Assembly: GCA_030765055.1 (NCBI GenBank)
Contig: CM060947.1
Location: 51,423,375-51,487,374, forward strand
Direction: 5' to 3'
DNA from: Mantis religiosa
Lineage: Eukaryota > Arthropoda > Insecta > Mantodea > Mantidae
Length of the DNA: 64,000 nucleotides
The notes under the pieces were generated by a model. That model saw only the letters and a program-made list of their open reading frames with translations. It did no database searches and was not told where the DNA came from. This document shows, piece after piece, positions 21,894 to 33,779 of the stretch. Within the stretch, counting starts at the first letter, position 1. Each line of letters begins with the position of its first letter. Both the position numbers and the translations under genes were made by a program.

Positions 21894-22392
21894 AAACAAA
21901 AACAAATCAATTAGCTTATGCAGACGCTGCAGTGTGTAGGCCTCTTACGCAAAATTCACACAACCACTGAAGGCAGTAGAAGCTTACGAGATGCCCTGTT
22001 TACTGATTTCCTTCATTTCCTTATGAATGCCTCTGACTCGCTCAATGTTCACTTTACTCACCCTCGGAAGGCCACTCCTCCTCTGCGGATACAAGCAACC
22101 CGTGGTGTCAACCTTCTATCTTGGTGCCTCTTTCCTATACTTGGTTCGGAATTTTCGTTACGCAACTGTTACACTGTTGGTCGTAAGAAATTGTAGGACG
22201 CAGAGAGCTCCCTCAGCGGGAGTAATCGCTATTTTCATAACTAATGCCAACTATTGGTAAATTATGCAACTATGCGGTAGTACACAAAACTTGGAGAGTC
22301 TGACTTTAAACTGACGTGTGTTTGAAAATATCATCATTTGTAATTTGTGTATAATGGAATATTGACCGGACTTTTGTTAAATCCTGTATATA

Positions 22393-23149
22393 GGTAGTAA
22401 GTTCGAGTGCATATTTACTATATTCACATTACTTCACCCATATTTGCAAGTATATGCTAATAAAATATTATTTTGCTAATCTAGTTAAGTTATAGGAAAT
22501 AAAAGCTTACAAAATTTCATTATACACTTCATAGTTGGTGATTGAGGCACAAAGATTTAAGCGGCTGTTTTCCCATCAAGAAATGAAGAAATAGTATGAA
22601 ATCATTGTCTGGTAAGTTATTTAATACTGCTGTGAAGAAATATATACTTGGGATATTAATAAATAAATGCAAACATAATTTCCATATATTAAAATTAATG
22701 CATAAGGTAAGAAATAAGTAGCAACTTTTCCATTAGCAAGGAGAGCTGTGTGTTGAGGCAAAGCAATTAGTTATCATTGTGGCAAGGCAATTAGGGTAGC
22801 AAGGTGTAGCAAGATACGGGTATTTAGGATTCATTAGGTTCAGAATTCGCAGATACACTAACACCGCATTTTTTTAATTAGAAAGGGGAAATAACTCTTA
22901 GAATATAGTAAAACACAGAGCAACACTAGATTTTAAAATGCTAAAAGCTATAATTTAGGAACTTTGATAATATATTGATAAAAGTGCCTTTATTTCTAAA
23001 ATTCGTGTCTCTAGTTGCCTTTCATGTAATAGATAAGGCAGTCCATAGTCTCAAAGAACCGTACTGGAGTTATCAAGTAATTTACGATCAGAATAGGAAA
23101 ACTTCAGCTTAGAATTGTACAAATATAAATATTTGTAACAGAAAGCTTC
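22393..23149. other. No gene recognised
   Basis: A+T-rich, no ORF above 60 codons, no motif. Confidence 0.4.
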
Positions 23150-24045
23150 ACTCATCTTAGGAAAAGGGATGTCGATTTTTCTTATTAGTTGAATTAGTTG
23201 AAATCGATTTCACGAACCCTTTTTCGCATCGTCAGTCAGAGAAAACAAATTCGTCGTTAAGGAAGTCACTATGTTATTATGTTTTTTTCATTATTACCAA
23301 AATCTGAAAACGAAACATAACTTAAGAACATAATCAACTGCTGGTATTTCAAAATTCATTACCCGATGTTTATTTTTTTTAAATAAATATATTTTCCCAA
23401 ACCATTAAATCTATCGGCACATAGAATTGTTTTAATAATTTAACTTTAAGATTTATATTATGTTTATATGGCGAAAATGATCTGTTACGGCCGATTTATC
23501 AGTATTTTTATATTTAATGTTACAAAAATTTTCTTTCGTTGTGACTTCCAAATTAAATTTCGTCTTACCAATGTAAATCCGATCACAATCTAAACAATTA
23601 AATTTATAAATACCATAATTTTTATTATTAGGAATTTCCTCATTTTTAGAGAAATGTAGTAAATCTATAATACTACATTTGTTTTAAGGAACCAAAGTTA
23701 TACCAACTTTAAAAAATTTTTGAAATTGTTTATTAAACAAAGGATGGGAAGTAAATAGTTCAAAATTTTAATCGTCTTTTATTTTTAAGGATAGTAATAT
23801 CATCAACCGTCATTTGATACTTAAAGTTTTCAATCTTCTTTTCTATAAAGTCTTTATTAAAACCATTATTTAAAGCCATATTAATAATATTCTTATATTC
23901 TTTATTAAATTCCCCTTTATTCAGAGATATACTTATTAATCTATAAATCAAACTTATGTGCAAATTTACGTGGAAAAGGGTTAAAACTTTCATTTTTTAG
24001 GTCATTATCAATATGAGTAGACATTGTTTTAAAAAAATCAAGGGG
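23150..24045 (-). pseudogene. Penelope-like element, 3' part with GIY-YIG endonuclease
   Basis: Penelope-like elements join a reverse transcriptase to a C-terminal GIY-YIG nuclease. Minus-strand frames show, in order, a decayed RT C-terminal segment (LISISLNKGEFNKEYKNIIN and LNNGFNKDFIEKKI, 23760-23993) and then the nuclease. GIY is encoded at 23606-23614 as GIYKFNCLDCD, and YIG at 23568-23576 as RIYIGKTKFN, followed by KNTDKSAVTDHFRHIN near 23485-23520. The spacing between GIY and YIG is normal. Stops and frameshifts separate the two segments. The RT catalytic core upstream is missing, so this is a 5'-truncated dead copy. Confidence 0.75.
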
Positions 24046-25315
24046 AATGCTTCAGTGACTTGCATTTCGAATTTCAGTAGCACGCGACAGCATAGATTCC
24101 TGTTGTTACTTTGGAAACAGCTACGTTGATATATTAGAAGCTACCAGATACAATGCTATTGGAATAGTTAACACTTTTTCCTGCTAAAATTAAGGTACCA
24201 TTTAATCCTGTAAGCTCAAAGGATTGACAACTCGCTTCAAATAGCTCACTTATTAACATCAATTAAATTTATTAGACAATAGAACTAGTATTGTGTATTC
24301 GCACAACCATCATGTATACCCTGAAATAAGTTATAATTCACCACTATAGCAGCCGGTAGCAAATTCATCAAAGGTAATCAAATATAAACATAAATTATGA
24401 AATACGTTATCAGGTGATGTCGCGTTTCAATAAATAATAAACTAATGGGAAAACAGGTTACAGCAACTACTGAATTTGTTAATGCATATACTCTTTTGTA
24501 TGCCTAGCAGCTCTTTCTCTGTTTTTAACAGTTTACTAGCTTTGCACAATCAGGAAGCCACGAAAGGTGAGTTTTATGTGCGGAATGTTTATGAAAGACA
24601 TTCCCATATCCTGCTTGGAAAATGGTAATTGCCACCAGGTTCTAATTTGGCCTTGTTATGTCTCATAATTACGCTGTTCTTACACACATGTGTACCTTTT
24701 TGCTAATGGTGTTTCTTTTTAATTTCTATACCACGTACCTACCATAGGAAGTGCTTCATTCCACCCAAAAATTCTGTAACACGTTATCATGATACACATT
24801 TTCAGACTCCCTATAACCACTTTTAAGAAAACGGTGTACATGGATATGTGTGTCCATATGGGAACAGCATAACTAAAAAGCTAACAAACAGAAACATAGT
24901 TTAATAGTTTAAGTGTGTTCAACGGTGTGACACAGGGATATGGCAGAAAATCCTGCAAACTACCCTTCATGGAAAAGTTTTCATTAACCTTGGCTTAACA
25001 CAAAAATCATTCTAACGAACATGATTAAAATGCTATATTCCAAAGATTCTTAGGTGACAATTGAAATAGATTTGAATGTTCTAAAATTGTCTTTTAAGTA
25101 CTCTAACCTCAACAAGAATATATAACTTTATACATGAGATAACTATAACATTGTGAGAGTTCGTGCAGATTTGAAACTGCATTTCAATAAGGTTTCAGTG
25201 TCATTTAGTAATATGTTCAAAATTTCACTGAGAATTCGCTGAGTTCAAACTGTCACTTCACTAATGTGAACTAGTTCCACTGTTCAGTGTCACTGCACTT
25301 TGTTCTCACATTCAC
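24046..25315. other. No gene recognised
   Basis: Short ORFs only. The last 150 bases before 25315 contain repeated TTCACT words (TTCACTGAG, CACTTCAC, GTTCACTG) without a strict unit. Confidence 0.35.
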
Positions 25316-26070
25316 TTCACAAGAGCTACTAGGCTTGCCAAGACCAGTACCTAGGGAAGTAGCTTTAGCAGAATTAAGAAAGACAAGAAGAAATGGAATG
25401 ATGGAAAGGACAATAAAATATTGGTATAGGTGTTTGGCCAAAGAAGAAGGGGAGATCATGAAATAATACATGAGACAGGAAAAAATATTAGATAACTCAA
25501 ACAGTTGGTGGGCAGAAATAGGAGGAATTATGGGAAAAAATAGGAATGTGAGATATATGGGGATTAGAGGAAAGGAATACAAGTGATGTGGGTATATTAG
25601 TAAAATACAGAATAGAAGATATAGATAGACAGGAAATATGGGGAAGTCCAGAAAATATGAAATCATTACAATTTTACAAGCAAATGAAAAGAAATTTGTG
25701 ACAAGAAGCATATGTAGATTACTGCAATAGGCAAGAGAGAGAAGGGTTACCTTGGGTGAGAACAGGAACAATATTCCTAAGAGGGATAAGAGGTAGGTAG
25801 GGAAAAGGGAATTTGTGAACTGTGTGGCAGAAAAGAAAGCTTAGAACACTATGTACCAGAAGGCCAGGAGGTTGCAATGTGGAGAAAAAAGGTTTGGGAA
25901 GAAAAATAGGAGAAAGTAGAGAAGAGGATAGTAATTATAAAATGTTAACGGGAAGGCAGGAAAATAAGGTAAGAAATGTTGGTGAGTTCTTGCAGAAGGT
26001 AAAAGAAAAATGTGCCAGAAATGTAAAGAATATAAGAAAGGAAGTTGAGGGGGAAGAATGGGACTAATTA
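25316..26070 (+). pseudogene. Non-LTR retrotransposon, C-terminal region after RT
   Basis: The purine-rich plus strand has a chain of frames: LLGLPRPVPREVALAELRKT, TIKYWYRCLAKEEGE, YMRQEKILDNSNSWWAEIGG, then a cysteine/histidine cluster GICELCGRKESLEHYV (25810-25860) and VAMWRKKVWEEK, with a basic tail (EFLQKVKEKCARNVKNIRKE) ending near 26066. The CxxC...H...C cluster followed by a basic end is typical of the C-terminus of R1/Jockey-like non-LTR elements. The same layout appears at 43583-44077. Several stops and frameshifts make it a dead fragment. No RT core is present. Confidence 0.72.
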
Positions 26071-26845
26071 AGTAACAAGGAGGCATGGAGGTTAAGAGCT
26101 ACCTGGCAGAGCAGAATACCAGGGTGGCATGTAAGCCAAGGTAGCAACAAGGTAAAGACAAATAAATGTAGCATAAAGTTTTAAATTGTTAAATTTTGGG
26201 ATATGCACAATCACTTTGGTCCTCGACGTTGTGTCATAAGCCTCTTCTTACACTTGCTGGAGAATAGGGCACAAGGCGTTTCTAATTCCTTGCAGTAGCA
26301 ACACTCACTGCACATCACCATAGTCGTCACAAATGCACTCGGAGAACCTCCATTTTGTCCCAACAGAAATGTACTAGCTACTTCGCTAACTCAGATACCC
26401 ACTCACTAACTCATTAACTCACTCACTGATCACTCATTTACGTAATCTCTTACATTACGAGAATTCGGAAGTTTTTTGATGAGCGTTCGAGAACGCGAAA
26501 CCTCTAGATGGTTCTGGTGATCTGACGACAGCTTTTATCTTATTTAGGCTGGGCAAATGTAAGTTCATCTGCTTACATTTCAACATTTTTGGCTTCAGCT
26601 TTCGTTAAACTTGTAACCCTTCGTGACAATATAAATAAAGGTGTGCCAAATAAGTAATTCTCTTTAGGGTATATAATTTACTTCAAATTAGTTTTCCATG
26701 TCATAAGCCATTTAAGAGAGATGCTAATGTACAGATTATTCAGCACTTTTTCTATGTTTGATTGTTCTGTGTAGTTACATGAATAGGACGTTCTATATTG
26801 TTCTGAGCTTAAACATTTGACTCACTATTTTCTTTGTAGCTGTTT
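26071..26845. other. No gene recognised
   Basis: Includes a short run of CTCACT-type words at 26395-26435 and otherwise nothing distinctive. Confidence 0.35.
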
Positions 26846-26915
26846 TATTTACATCCTCCAAGTCATAACAGACTATGAAATGATGCTCCAATGAACCCAG
26901 GGTACATGGAGTCCA
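26846..26915 (-). repeat. SINE family 1 fragment
   Basis: Only the 3' end of the family survives: TTTACATCCTCCAAGTCATA then GAAATGATGCTCCAATGA and CCCAGGGTACATGGAG, matching the family on the minus strand. Confidence 0.7.
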
Positions 26916-27109
26916 CTGTTAAACTAATCTCAAGGAAGCATATTCTTTCCTCTACTTTGTCTTAAACCAGATAAAATGTTTCCTAGATATTACTTTATTA
27001 CTTTACCAGTTGACCCGGTGAACTTCGTACCGCCAATAAAGGTGTCTGAACGTATCTATATAAATAAAAGAAATTCGGATTAATTATTTATTCTACAACT
27101 GTGCTTGAA

Positions 27110-27790
27110 GTTTAAATACATCACAGTTATAACCAAGTTAATAAATTTAAAGCTTCCTAATAAACAATATTTTCTGTATTTTTTGTGGTGCTTAAATTTA
27201 TAAAGATGCTGGTTTTCCGGCGCACGAACACGCGACATCTAATTGTCCACGAAAGAAACATGGAAACTCCAAGTTTATTCAGCTGATGTCCAATGACTAC
27301 CCTTGCGATTTGTTTATGGTCATCGCAAAGGTCAAACACAAGGGAAATTGCAGACGCTTAAAATCAAAAGGCAAATCCGTTGGAATCATTTAAATATGTG
27401 GTATGAAACTTTCCCTTGATGATTGTTGCCTCCATGACGTTATTCATTAGCTCTTTCAGAGTTGGTCTCGTTCCATTGCACAGCCGTGGTTGGTCCATGT
27501 TACGCAACATGATCACAACTGATCCTACTTTTAATTTTAAATTGTGAGATTTTAAACTGTGGTATAGTTGACTACGTCATCCTGGTTTATAAATTTGTCA
27601 ACTGATTTGTGCAAAAGCAGCTCACCGGAAGAAACAGACACTCTAGAGCACAATCCTGACGACTATTAACATTATCTGCCTCTCGCTGCTCATCAGTGCG
27701 GTCAGCACGTTGCGTAGCTCATCGCACATTTGACTGACTTCTACGACCTAAGTCAGGTGGTCTTCTCTTTCGTATAATAAAAAAGTTTCC
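27110..27790 (-). pseudogene. Helitron Rep/helicase fragments
   Basis: The C-terminal Pif1-type helicase segment (27140-27570) reads NLKLKVGSVVIMLRNMDQPR, LCNGTRPTLKELMNNVMEAT, FKRLQFPLCLTFAMTINKSQ and then a stop. NTKNT/ENIVY near 27180 marks the normal end. Upstream, 27640-27790 gives RRSQSNVR and ATQRADRTDEQREADN, like the N-terminus of insect Helitron proteins. The rolling-circle HUH and main helicase motifs are missing, so the protein is non-functional. Confidence 0.8.
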
Positions 27791-28013
27791 GCGAACTTCA
27801 CAAAGTCACAGAGAAATTCAATCAACTTTATATCACTTCAATTAATATTCAGGAATTCACAAACACAAATTATAAAGAAGGTATCAAGGATACACCAAAA
27901 CTTGAAAACAGTTTTTGGTGGTCGAATATTAACAGTGCTATAGTGCGTTCAAAAATTAATCTCGTGTACAATCTTATATCATATTACCTTAAATAAATTT
28001 TAAGATTTTGTGA

Positions 28014-28153
28014 AGTTACCTGACATTCGTCTTTCAGGACAACAGAAAACCCCGGAAAACACCATATCTAGATAAATCACCCTGACCGAGATTCGAACTC
28101 GGGATTACTTGAACGTGAGGCAGACATGCTACCATCTACGGTACCGAGGCGGA
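28014..28153 (-). repeat. SINE family 1, 3'-truncated, inside the Helitron
   Basis: Runs from ACCTGACATTCGTC through AAAACCCCGGAAAACACC and CCCTGACCGAGATTCGAACT to the tRNA head end GGTACCGAGGCGGAC. The 3' half of the SINE (GTTGGAGGACGTAA) is lacking. Confidence 0.85.
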
Positions 28154-28383
28154 CGTAATGCTTTTGTTTGTCAATCATAATAGAAGCTGTATGTGTTCCG
28201 TAAAGGTTTGCGTGTGAACTTTTAAATTAATAATCCGGTCCACTATCACTGAAGGTATTTTTTCTCACCTTATAAATTTTCCTTGGGCTTATACAAATAA
28301 TTCAAAACCAAAATTAGGCAAATCGCTTCAGCCATTCTCGGGGTTTTGTGAGACTAGCAAACGTCAATTCATTTTTATATAGA

Positions 28384-28886
28384 TTATTGTAGGTACACTG
28401 AAAATAGGCGGATACAGAAGGTTAAAGTGATAGGTAAATATCTTAATTTACTCATCATGTAAGGACTTTAATGGTCCTTCTCTTTGCACGACCAGAAATG
28501 TGGAGCGAATAACGAGTACGTCTCGCAAGTTGAAAAAGGTATAGTTATGAAAGTTCAAACTGACGTCCAAAAAATGTATTTGACATACATTGTCTATATT
28601 AGCAAAATCTACACTTTTTATGGTAAGATCAGATCTTATGCATCATCCAGTGTGATGTGACTTAAGTGGCAATTCCCAGAAAGTTCAAGATATACTTTTG
28701 AAGATATGAACATTTGTTTGAATAAAAATAATGAGAGACGTTTTTGAGTAAGCTAAAGTATTCATACACAAAATTCTCTCAACACGGACGGTTTTCTTGA
28801 AAAAATTTTGTCGCAACCCTATAGGACGACAGTTTTGATTTTACAGGCTTTTCCTTTTTGAGTTATGGTGTTCACAGAGAGATGTG
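28384..28886. other. No gene recognised
   Basis: A+T-rich spacer between the Helitron 5' end and the next SINE. No motif seen. Confidence 0.35.
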
Positions 28887-29115
28887 CCCACATCTATAGC
28901 GTAGATGGTAACGCATCTGCTGCACGTTTGAGAGGTCTCCAGGTCGAATCTACGACAGGTTGGGTTATCAGGAAATGGTTTCATCGAGGGTTTTTGCTTA
29001 CCTTGAAACATGAATGTGGGATAACCCTAAGCTCTGTGGACCATGAACTCATTTGCGCATAATTTCATCCATTTTATTCACCATCCAATATGACATAACT
29101 TTGGAGAACGTAAGT
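28887..29115 (+). repeat. SINE family 1, near full length
   Basis: Box A TAGCGTAGATGG at 28897, box B GGTCGAATC at 28942, then GGGTTATCAGGAAATGG, TAAGCTCTGTGGACCATGAA and CATAACTTTGGAGAACGTAA. It is moderately diverged from the other copies. Confidence 0.85.
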
Positions 29116-31961
29116 AGGTAAATTAAATAGGAAAGCAGATGCACAAGTCTGTAACTGCAGTATCAGGCAGCGATTAGGAGACGGCGAATTAATCGAAATC
29201 AGATAATTAAAAAAGGAGATAAATTAATAAAAATGCCTTGCTAAACTAATAAAAATTCTTGTTATAATAATATGAAATTATAATGGATAGAGTAATGATT
29301 AAAATAGCGGTTGAATTAAAGAATAAGAAGGGAAGAATATAGCTTAATATAACATATATATTAGCATCCGGGCAAGAAAGAGAAAATATTCTTGTAAAAA
29401 TCTGTACACGTCGGAGAGACAGAAAGGAAGGACCGTTACCTTCTTTGTGCTAGTAAAAGTTCAATGTCTGAGAACTATTGTATACTTTCAGCCAGGAATG
29501 TTTTGGGACAAAGGGGCTTTCAAAATGCAGTTGAGCATGAACGCTAAAGAGATTTACTTCGCTGATTTGAAAACGATGTATACCGTTACAAACAACTCAG
29601 GGTAGGCGTTCCCCAACTCAGGGTGGGCTGAACGTCAATGAGTTAGATGAGTTTTGCAAACCAATGCGAAAATTACATATAAATGAGAAACCAATAATAA
29701 TGTAACATTTCAGAAGGGTGAGCTAGTTTGGTCATGTGATAAAGTTAGAGAGCAGATCAGAATAAGGTTCGAACTGAATCGTGAAGTAAGAAAAGTTTAC
29801 TTAAAAGGTGATACTACGACAGGAAGGACCTGTTCATGCGCATTAAGAAGAGAAGCGAAGATTTATAAGACCGAAATGTAGGGAGGTTAAGAATAGCGCA
29901 ACCAACGTAAGTGGAAGCAGCATTAGAAGTTTATTAGAGCAAAGTATTCGCCGTATAAAGAAGAAATAGAAACCGCGCGGAAGCAACTTTAAACAAGTTA
30001 TCTAGGGTTTCAAGTAAAATTAAATTTATGTTAAGTATTTTACTAACAGGTGGTTACCAATCCAAGTCGATAAGCAAACTTAATAGGAATTAAACCAAAT
30101 TAATTCTGCAACAAAGTGTAATTATTACGACTGAGTAGCCAATAATCACCAAAATCCAATTCCTACAACAATTCACTTGAGGATAAGAGAACTCATAGCT
30201 CCAATTAGAACCCAATCTATTTGACACTCGTACGCGGGTTTGTCGCAAGTCACAGATATTGTCATAGGCACTTACTTCCCTTTCTTTTATTTAGTGAGAC
30301 TATATGTTTCCAGTGAAAAGTATGTATTAAATTTTTGCGTGGAATTCAATATTAGTTCTACATCTGTAAATACGTAGTCCAGAAAATAAACGTTATATGG
30401 ATTCAGTGCACAAGCTCAAAATTGATTTGGCCATCCCTGATACAGGAGACATAGGGATTTAAAATTCTCCTGATTAAAACTGTCCTCCAGCAATAATATG
30501 TATTTTATCAATTTATGGACCACATCGAAACATTTTCACTGTTTTAACTTCATTTGTTCGTTTTATCACAAGAGTAATTTTTTCCACCAAGTGAAATATG
30601 TTAAGTCGTTTATTCGTTTTAGCACAAAAATACAATGATTGAATTCCGTGCTACAGTTTTCGATTCTCTTTTGGAAAAAAAATGTCATGTTGCCCACGCG
30701 GATTTGTATCAGCGCCGTTTTCTTTGTTCCGTTTCATAGAGAATTCGCGTCAAAGCGCTCCATAATTGTGCGGGGGATACGAAACAAAGAATAAATGTTG
30801 CAGCGCCCTCTGATGGAGTGAAGCACGCAGAAGGTCAGAGCTTTGATGTTAATTCACTCTCTTTGTACTCCAACATAAAAATTTCTACTGCATTCCTCTA
30901 CGGCGGCTGTTCTCATTAATTTATCGCGAAAAGAAGTGCCACGGCCGTCCTAACTAACATCGTGTACGCTCTTTTATTCTCTTTGGTTTGCCATGTTGCT
31001 GGATTCTATACCCATACCAGGGATTCCATATTCTCTCAATAATACTAGTCCAGCTCATTATTACATTAATTTTGAAAATTAATAGAGCGAAAGCAACAAG
31101 AGGTACTACATATACCTACAGGTTGTACAAAAGGGGCTCACGCCCCTATCGTGATATACGTAGATCTTCTATGGCTGTCTCCTCAGGAGGAAGGGATTAA
31201 TTAAACATACCTCAACAGGCTACAGGTCACAGGCAAAGAAGCTCCATTGCTGGAGCTGCCTAGAAATAGCAATATAAACGCTTCAATCGTATAGTCAACG
31301 AAGACTACAGGTTGCTTTGAGCAGGCATCCGCGTCATCTGTCCTCCGCACACGCTGCGAAAGCTACAGTCTGATTTTAAAAATAAGATATGTGAAGGTCA
31401 TCTGTTTCTCCACGTGGGTAGTGCAATGTTGCCCATCTTTCTTTATCCTCTCAACACTCGAAACATGAACAAGGTTTCGAGTTATTTCAACTCAACAAAA
31501 ATATGCACAGTTAATCTGTACTAGCCTACTTTAAAAACAGAAATAAGTTGTTCATTCACTGAGTTCACTCACTACAATCTCTGAGTTGTAGGGTCTTAAC
31601 ATGTGTGAGTTCTTTTAAATAATTGTTTGCACTATGTAACTAATATTCCATACACACCGTTATTGTTGCTATGCATCCTAGCTGACATTTCCGTACTAGT
31701 GTGGTATTTCTCCATAGAAACATATACGCGATGCACGTTCTAAAATCTAACATTTATCTTCAGTTATATTTATTAATATTTCAGCTGATGTCTTAACTAA
31801 TAAATTTTTTTAAATTTATTTATCCAGATTTATTGAACCCTATTTTACACAGTGGTATATTATGGTTAGAGTTGATACATAAAAATCTACAATTTTAACA
31901 AAAATATTTTAAATACTAGAAGGAAGAAAATATGTTATAATCTGATGCATATTAATTTAAA
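29116..31961. other. Mostly unrecognised; possible LINE tail near 29700
   Basis: At about 29710-29800 the plus strand gives RRVS-FGHVIKLESR with a stop in place of the usual W, resembling the post-RT WFGHV.RM block of RTE-like elements, but it is too short to be sure. At 29590-29625 an AACTCAGGGT(A/G)GG phrase is repeated. A more G+C-rich segment at 30690-30950 has no identifiable content. 31800-31961 is the A+T-rich 3' untranslated part of the LINE on its right. Confidence 0.35.
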
Positions 31962-32711
31962 CTATTTCAGCCGTTTGAACACTGAGTTTATAAACATCAT
32001 GAAGTACTTATACTGTTGTGGCTTCATTAACAAAGATGTGAGCGGAGCAGAAAATTCAGTTCCTAGAGAGTCTAGATTGAATATTAATTCTTGTCTTTCT
32101 CTCCAGAAAATGGGACAACAGAAAAGGAGATGAACCACAGTTTGAATCTCTTCACCACACATGCACTCGGGGTTGGATGTTAAGTGAAAGCGTGATAAGT
32201 ATTCCCCAAATTTACCATGTCCACTTAAAAATTGTGTCAAAACAAAATTTGGTACAAGAGTTTCACATTTTCCTCTGTCATATACACTAGGGAAAAATAA
32301 TGTTTTTGTTAAAGTTCCATTTGGAGTTGTTAGCCATTGTTGGTTCCATTCTTCAAGAATATGTTGATGTATTATTCTCCTTACAGTAGAAATAGGACAT
32401 AAAGAGTATGTCACAGGAAGATTGGATTCTGCAGCCTTCTTAGCCAAGCAATCAGCTCTCTCGTTACCTAAAATTCCACTGTGTCCTTTAAGCCATCCCA
32501 TGCAAATATGTCCTGGATGGTTTTGAAGCAAGGTTCTGATTTCATGTGCTAATGAATTTAAATTGTATTTATCATTAATAGCGAGTAGAGCTGATTGTGA
32601 ATCACTAAGAATACGGGTACTGTTCCCATTAACAGTACACCATTTTATGGCTTCTTTAATTGCTAGGAGCTCCGACTGGAATACAGAACATTCAGGCGAC
32701 AATTTAAACAT
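31800..32711 (-). mobile_element. 5'-truncated non-LTR retrotransposon (I/Jockey group with RNase H)
   Basis: The minus strand carries the end of an ORF2 with an RNase H domain, then about 160 bases of A+T-rich 3' UTR containing CAATAAATC and GGATAAATAAATT. That end is compatible with a TAA-type tail. Upstream of 32711 the homologous sequence stops abruptly, as in truncated target-primed insertions. I could not define a target-site duplication. Confidence 0.78.
31962..32711 (-). pseudogene. ORF2 C-terminus: RNase H and zinc-binding tail
   Basis: 249 codons open to a natural stop, but the start is only the truncation point. RNase H residues seen: E in the SELLAIKEAIKW block (about residue 14), D in LSDSQSALLA (about 37), and H...D in KGHSGILGNERAD (about 75-88). 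The first Asp of the domain (usually YTDGS) is lost to the truncation. The tail has a CMCGEEIQTVVHLLFCCP cluster (about 185-202), the Cys/His motif common at the end of I and Jockey-like proteins. No stops or frameshifts, so this insertion is younger than the other LINE remains here. Confidence 0.85.
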
Positions 32712-33779
32712 GGAGTGAGTTAGTTCCGTTTAGTTTTCATAAACTAATAAAACTCAGATTCATATAAATACACATAGCGCAAAAAAATGTGCAATAGATA
32801 TGTGGAAGCACATAACGGAATCTCGAGAATTGAAAACACTGGGTGCAGGCGCCTCTTTTTTTTTTCAAGCCTTTCCTCGTTCCATGTACATTAATATCGC
32901 AATATACTATTATGAACGACTTTGTTAATTGACGTGTTCATATCAAAGTCGCCGATATGCCGGAATTTTAACCCACAGGAATTGTTTTACGTGCAAGCAT
33001 ATCTACTGACATGAGACTGTCGCTTTTGTATAAAAGGAATAAGCTGTTCTTTGATAAGGAGTAAACTCTCGTCTTCCTGTTGGAAGAATTCTCTAAGAGA
33101 ACACACAAATTCTTTAGCTTGTCTATGCAATGTAACATCCCGATTATCAGCTGATGTTTGCCTTGGGCCATGATTCCTCGGTCCACCTCCAAACCTACCG
33201 CCACTACGTCTTGCTTCCATAGGAACGTATTTTAATTGTGTTTTAACAACGTAGGCTAACAATACACAGCGCAACTAGGCAAACTCTGTTTCTCGCATAC
33301 AACTAGCGATAACTGAGCTGAGGAGTATGTGATTCACCCACTTCACCAGTGTATCAAATCTGGCAACCTTTGTTTACGTTACCATAGCAACGACCTTCCC
33401 TTCTTAACCTTCGCTTCCCTTGTCTGGTGACCTGAAAGTATCTTCTTTTAAAAATCAGACTGTAGAAGCACGCCTTAAAGATGAGAGGGGAAACGAGTAA
33501 AAGAAAAGCATGTAAAGTAAATCCTGATAGATAAGAAACTATTCTTATAAATGTCTACTGATCAGTGGTGGGGTAAGTGGTAAGTGGATGGAAATCGAAC
33601 CGGAACCTATAAAATATGAGCTTCATACGTTGTTTCATCAGATATACATTCGTTTTACACTATTACCCCATATACAACACTTTTGATGAAGTTTTTAATA
33701 ATATGCTTATTAAAAGATTGATAAACCGCACCAGTTTTTTGAAAATAATAATTATGTTGTTTAGCGAGTTGTTTTGGTA
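32712..33779. other. No gene recognised
   Basis: Two overlapping minus-strand frames at 32968-33274 have no known match. A T10 run lies at 32860. The G+C content is a little higher around 33170-33420. Confidence 0.35.

Larger units (their letters stand above)
20447..22392 (-). mobile_element. TIR DNA transposon (IS630/Tc1-mariner type), degraded, with nested insertions
   Basis: The left end starts TATATACAGGGCTTATCAAAA. The right end (22270-22392) is its inverse, ending TTTTGTTAAATCCTGTATA. About 120 bases of the terminal inverted repeats can be aligned (AATTACAAATGATAGC, ACACTTGAGTTTAAAGTCAAAC and others). The remnant transposase lies between them on the minus strand. A solo LTR (20716-21099) and a SINE (21716-21893) have inserted, and the left terminus is present twice. 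The ends and the transposase agree on the superfamily. Confidence 0.85.
27006..28383 (-). mobile_element. Helitron, internally deleted, both termini present
   Basis: On the minus strand the 5' end is TCTATATAAAAATGAATTGA (ending at 28383), the well-known insect Helitron start, followed by CGCTTCAGCC-type sequence. The 3' end is GGCGGTACGAAGTTCACCGG then GTCAACTGG: a GGT/ACC hairpin and a CTRR terminus (CTGG at 27006-27009). The flanking bases are A 5' and T 3' as expected. Inside are a short Rep-protein N-terminus and the C-terminal helicase region; the middle of the ~4-kb gene is gone. A SINE has inserted at 28014-28153. Confidence 0.88.

Noticed and set aside
29700..29960. RTE-type LINE tail
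   Set aside because: Only one short block (FGHVIKLESR) fits and stops interrupt it; kept as a remark, not a feature.
32968..33274. Host exon on the minus strand
   Set aside because: Two overlapping frames of under 100 codons without known resemblance or clear splice sites.
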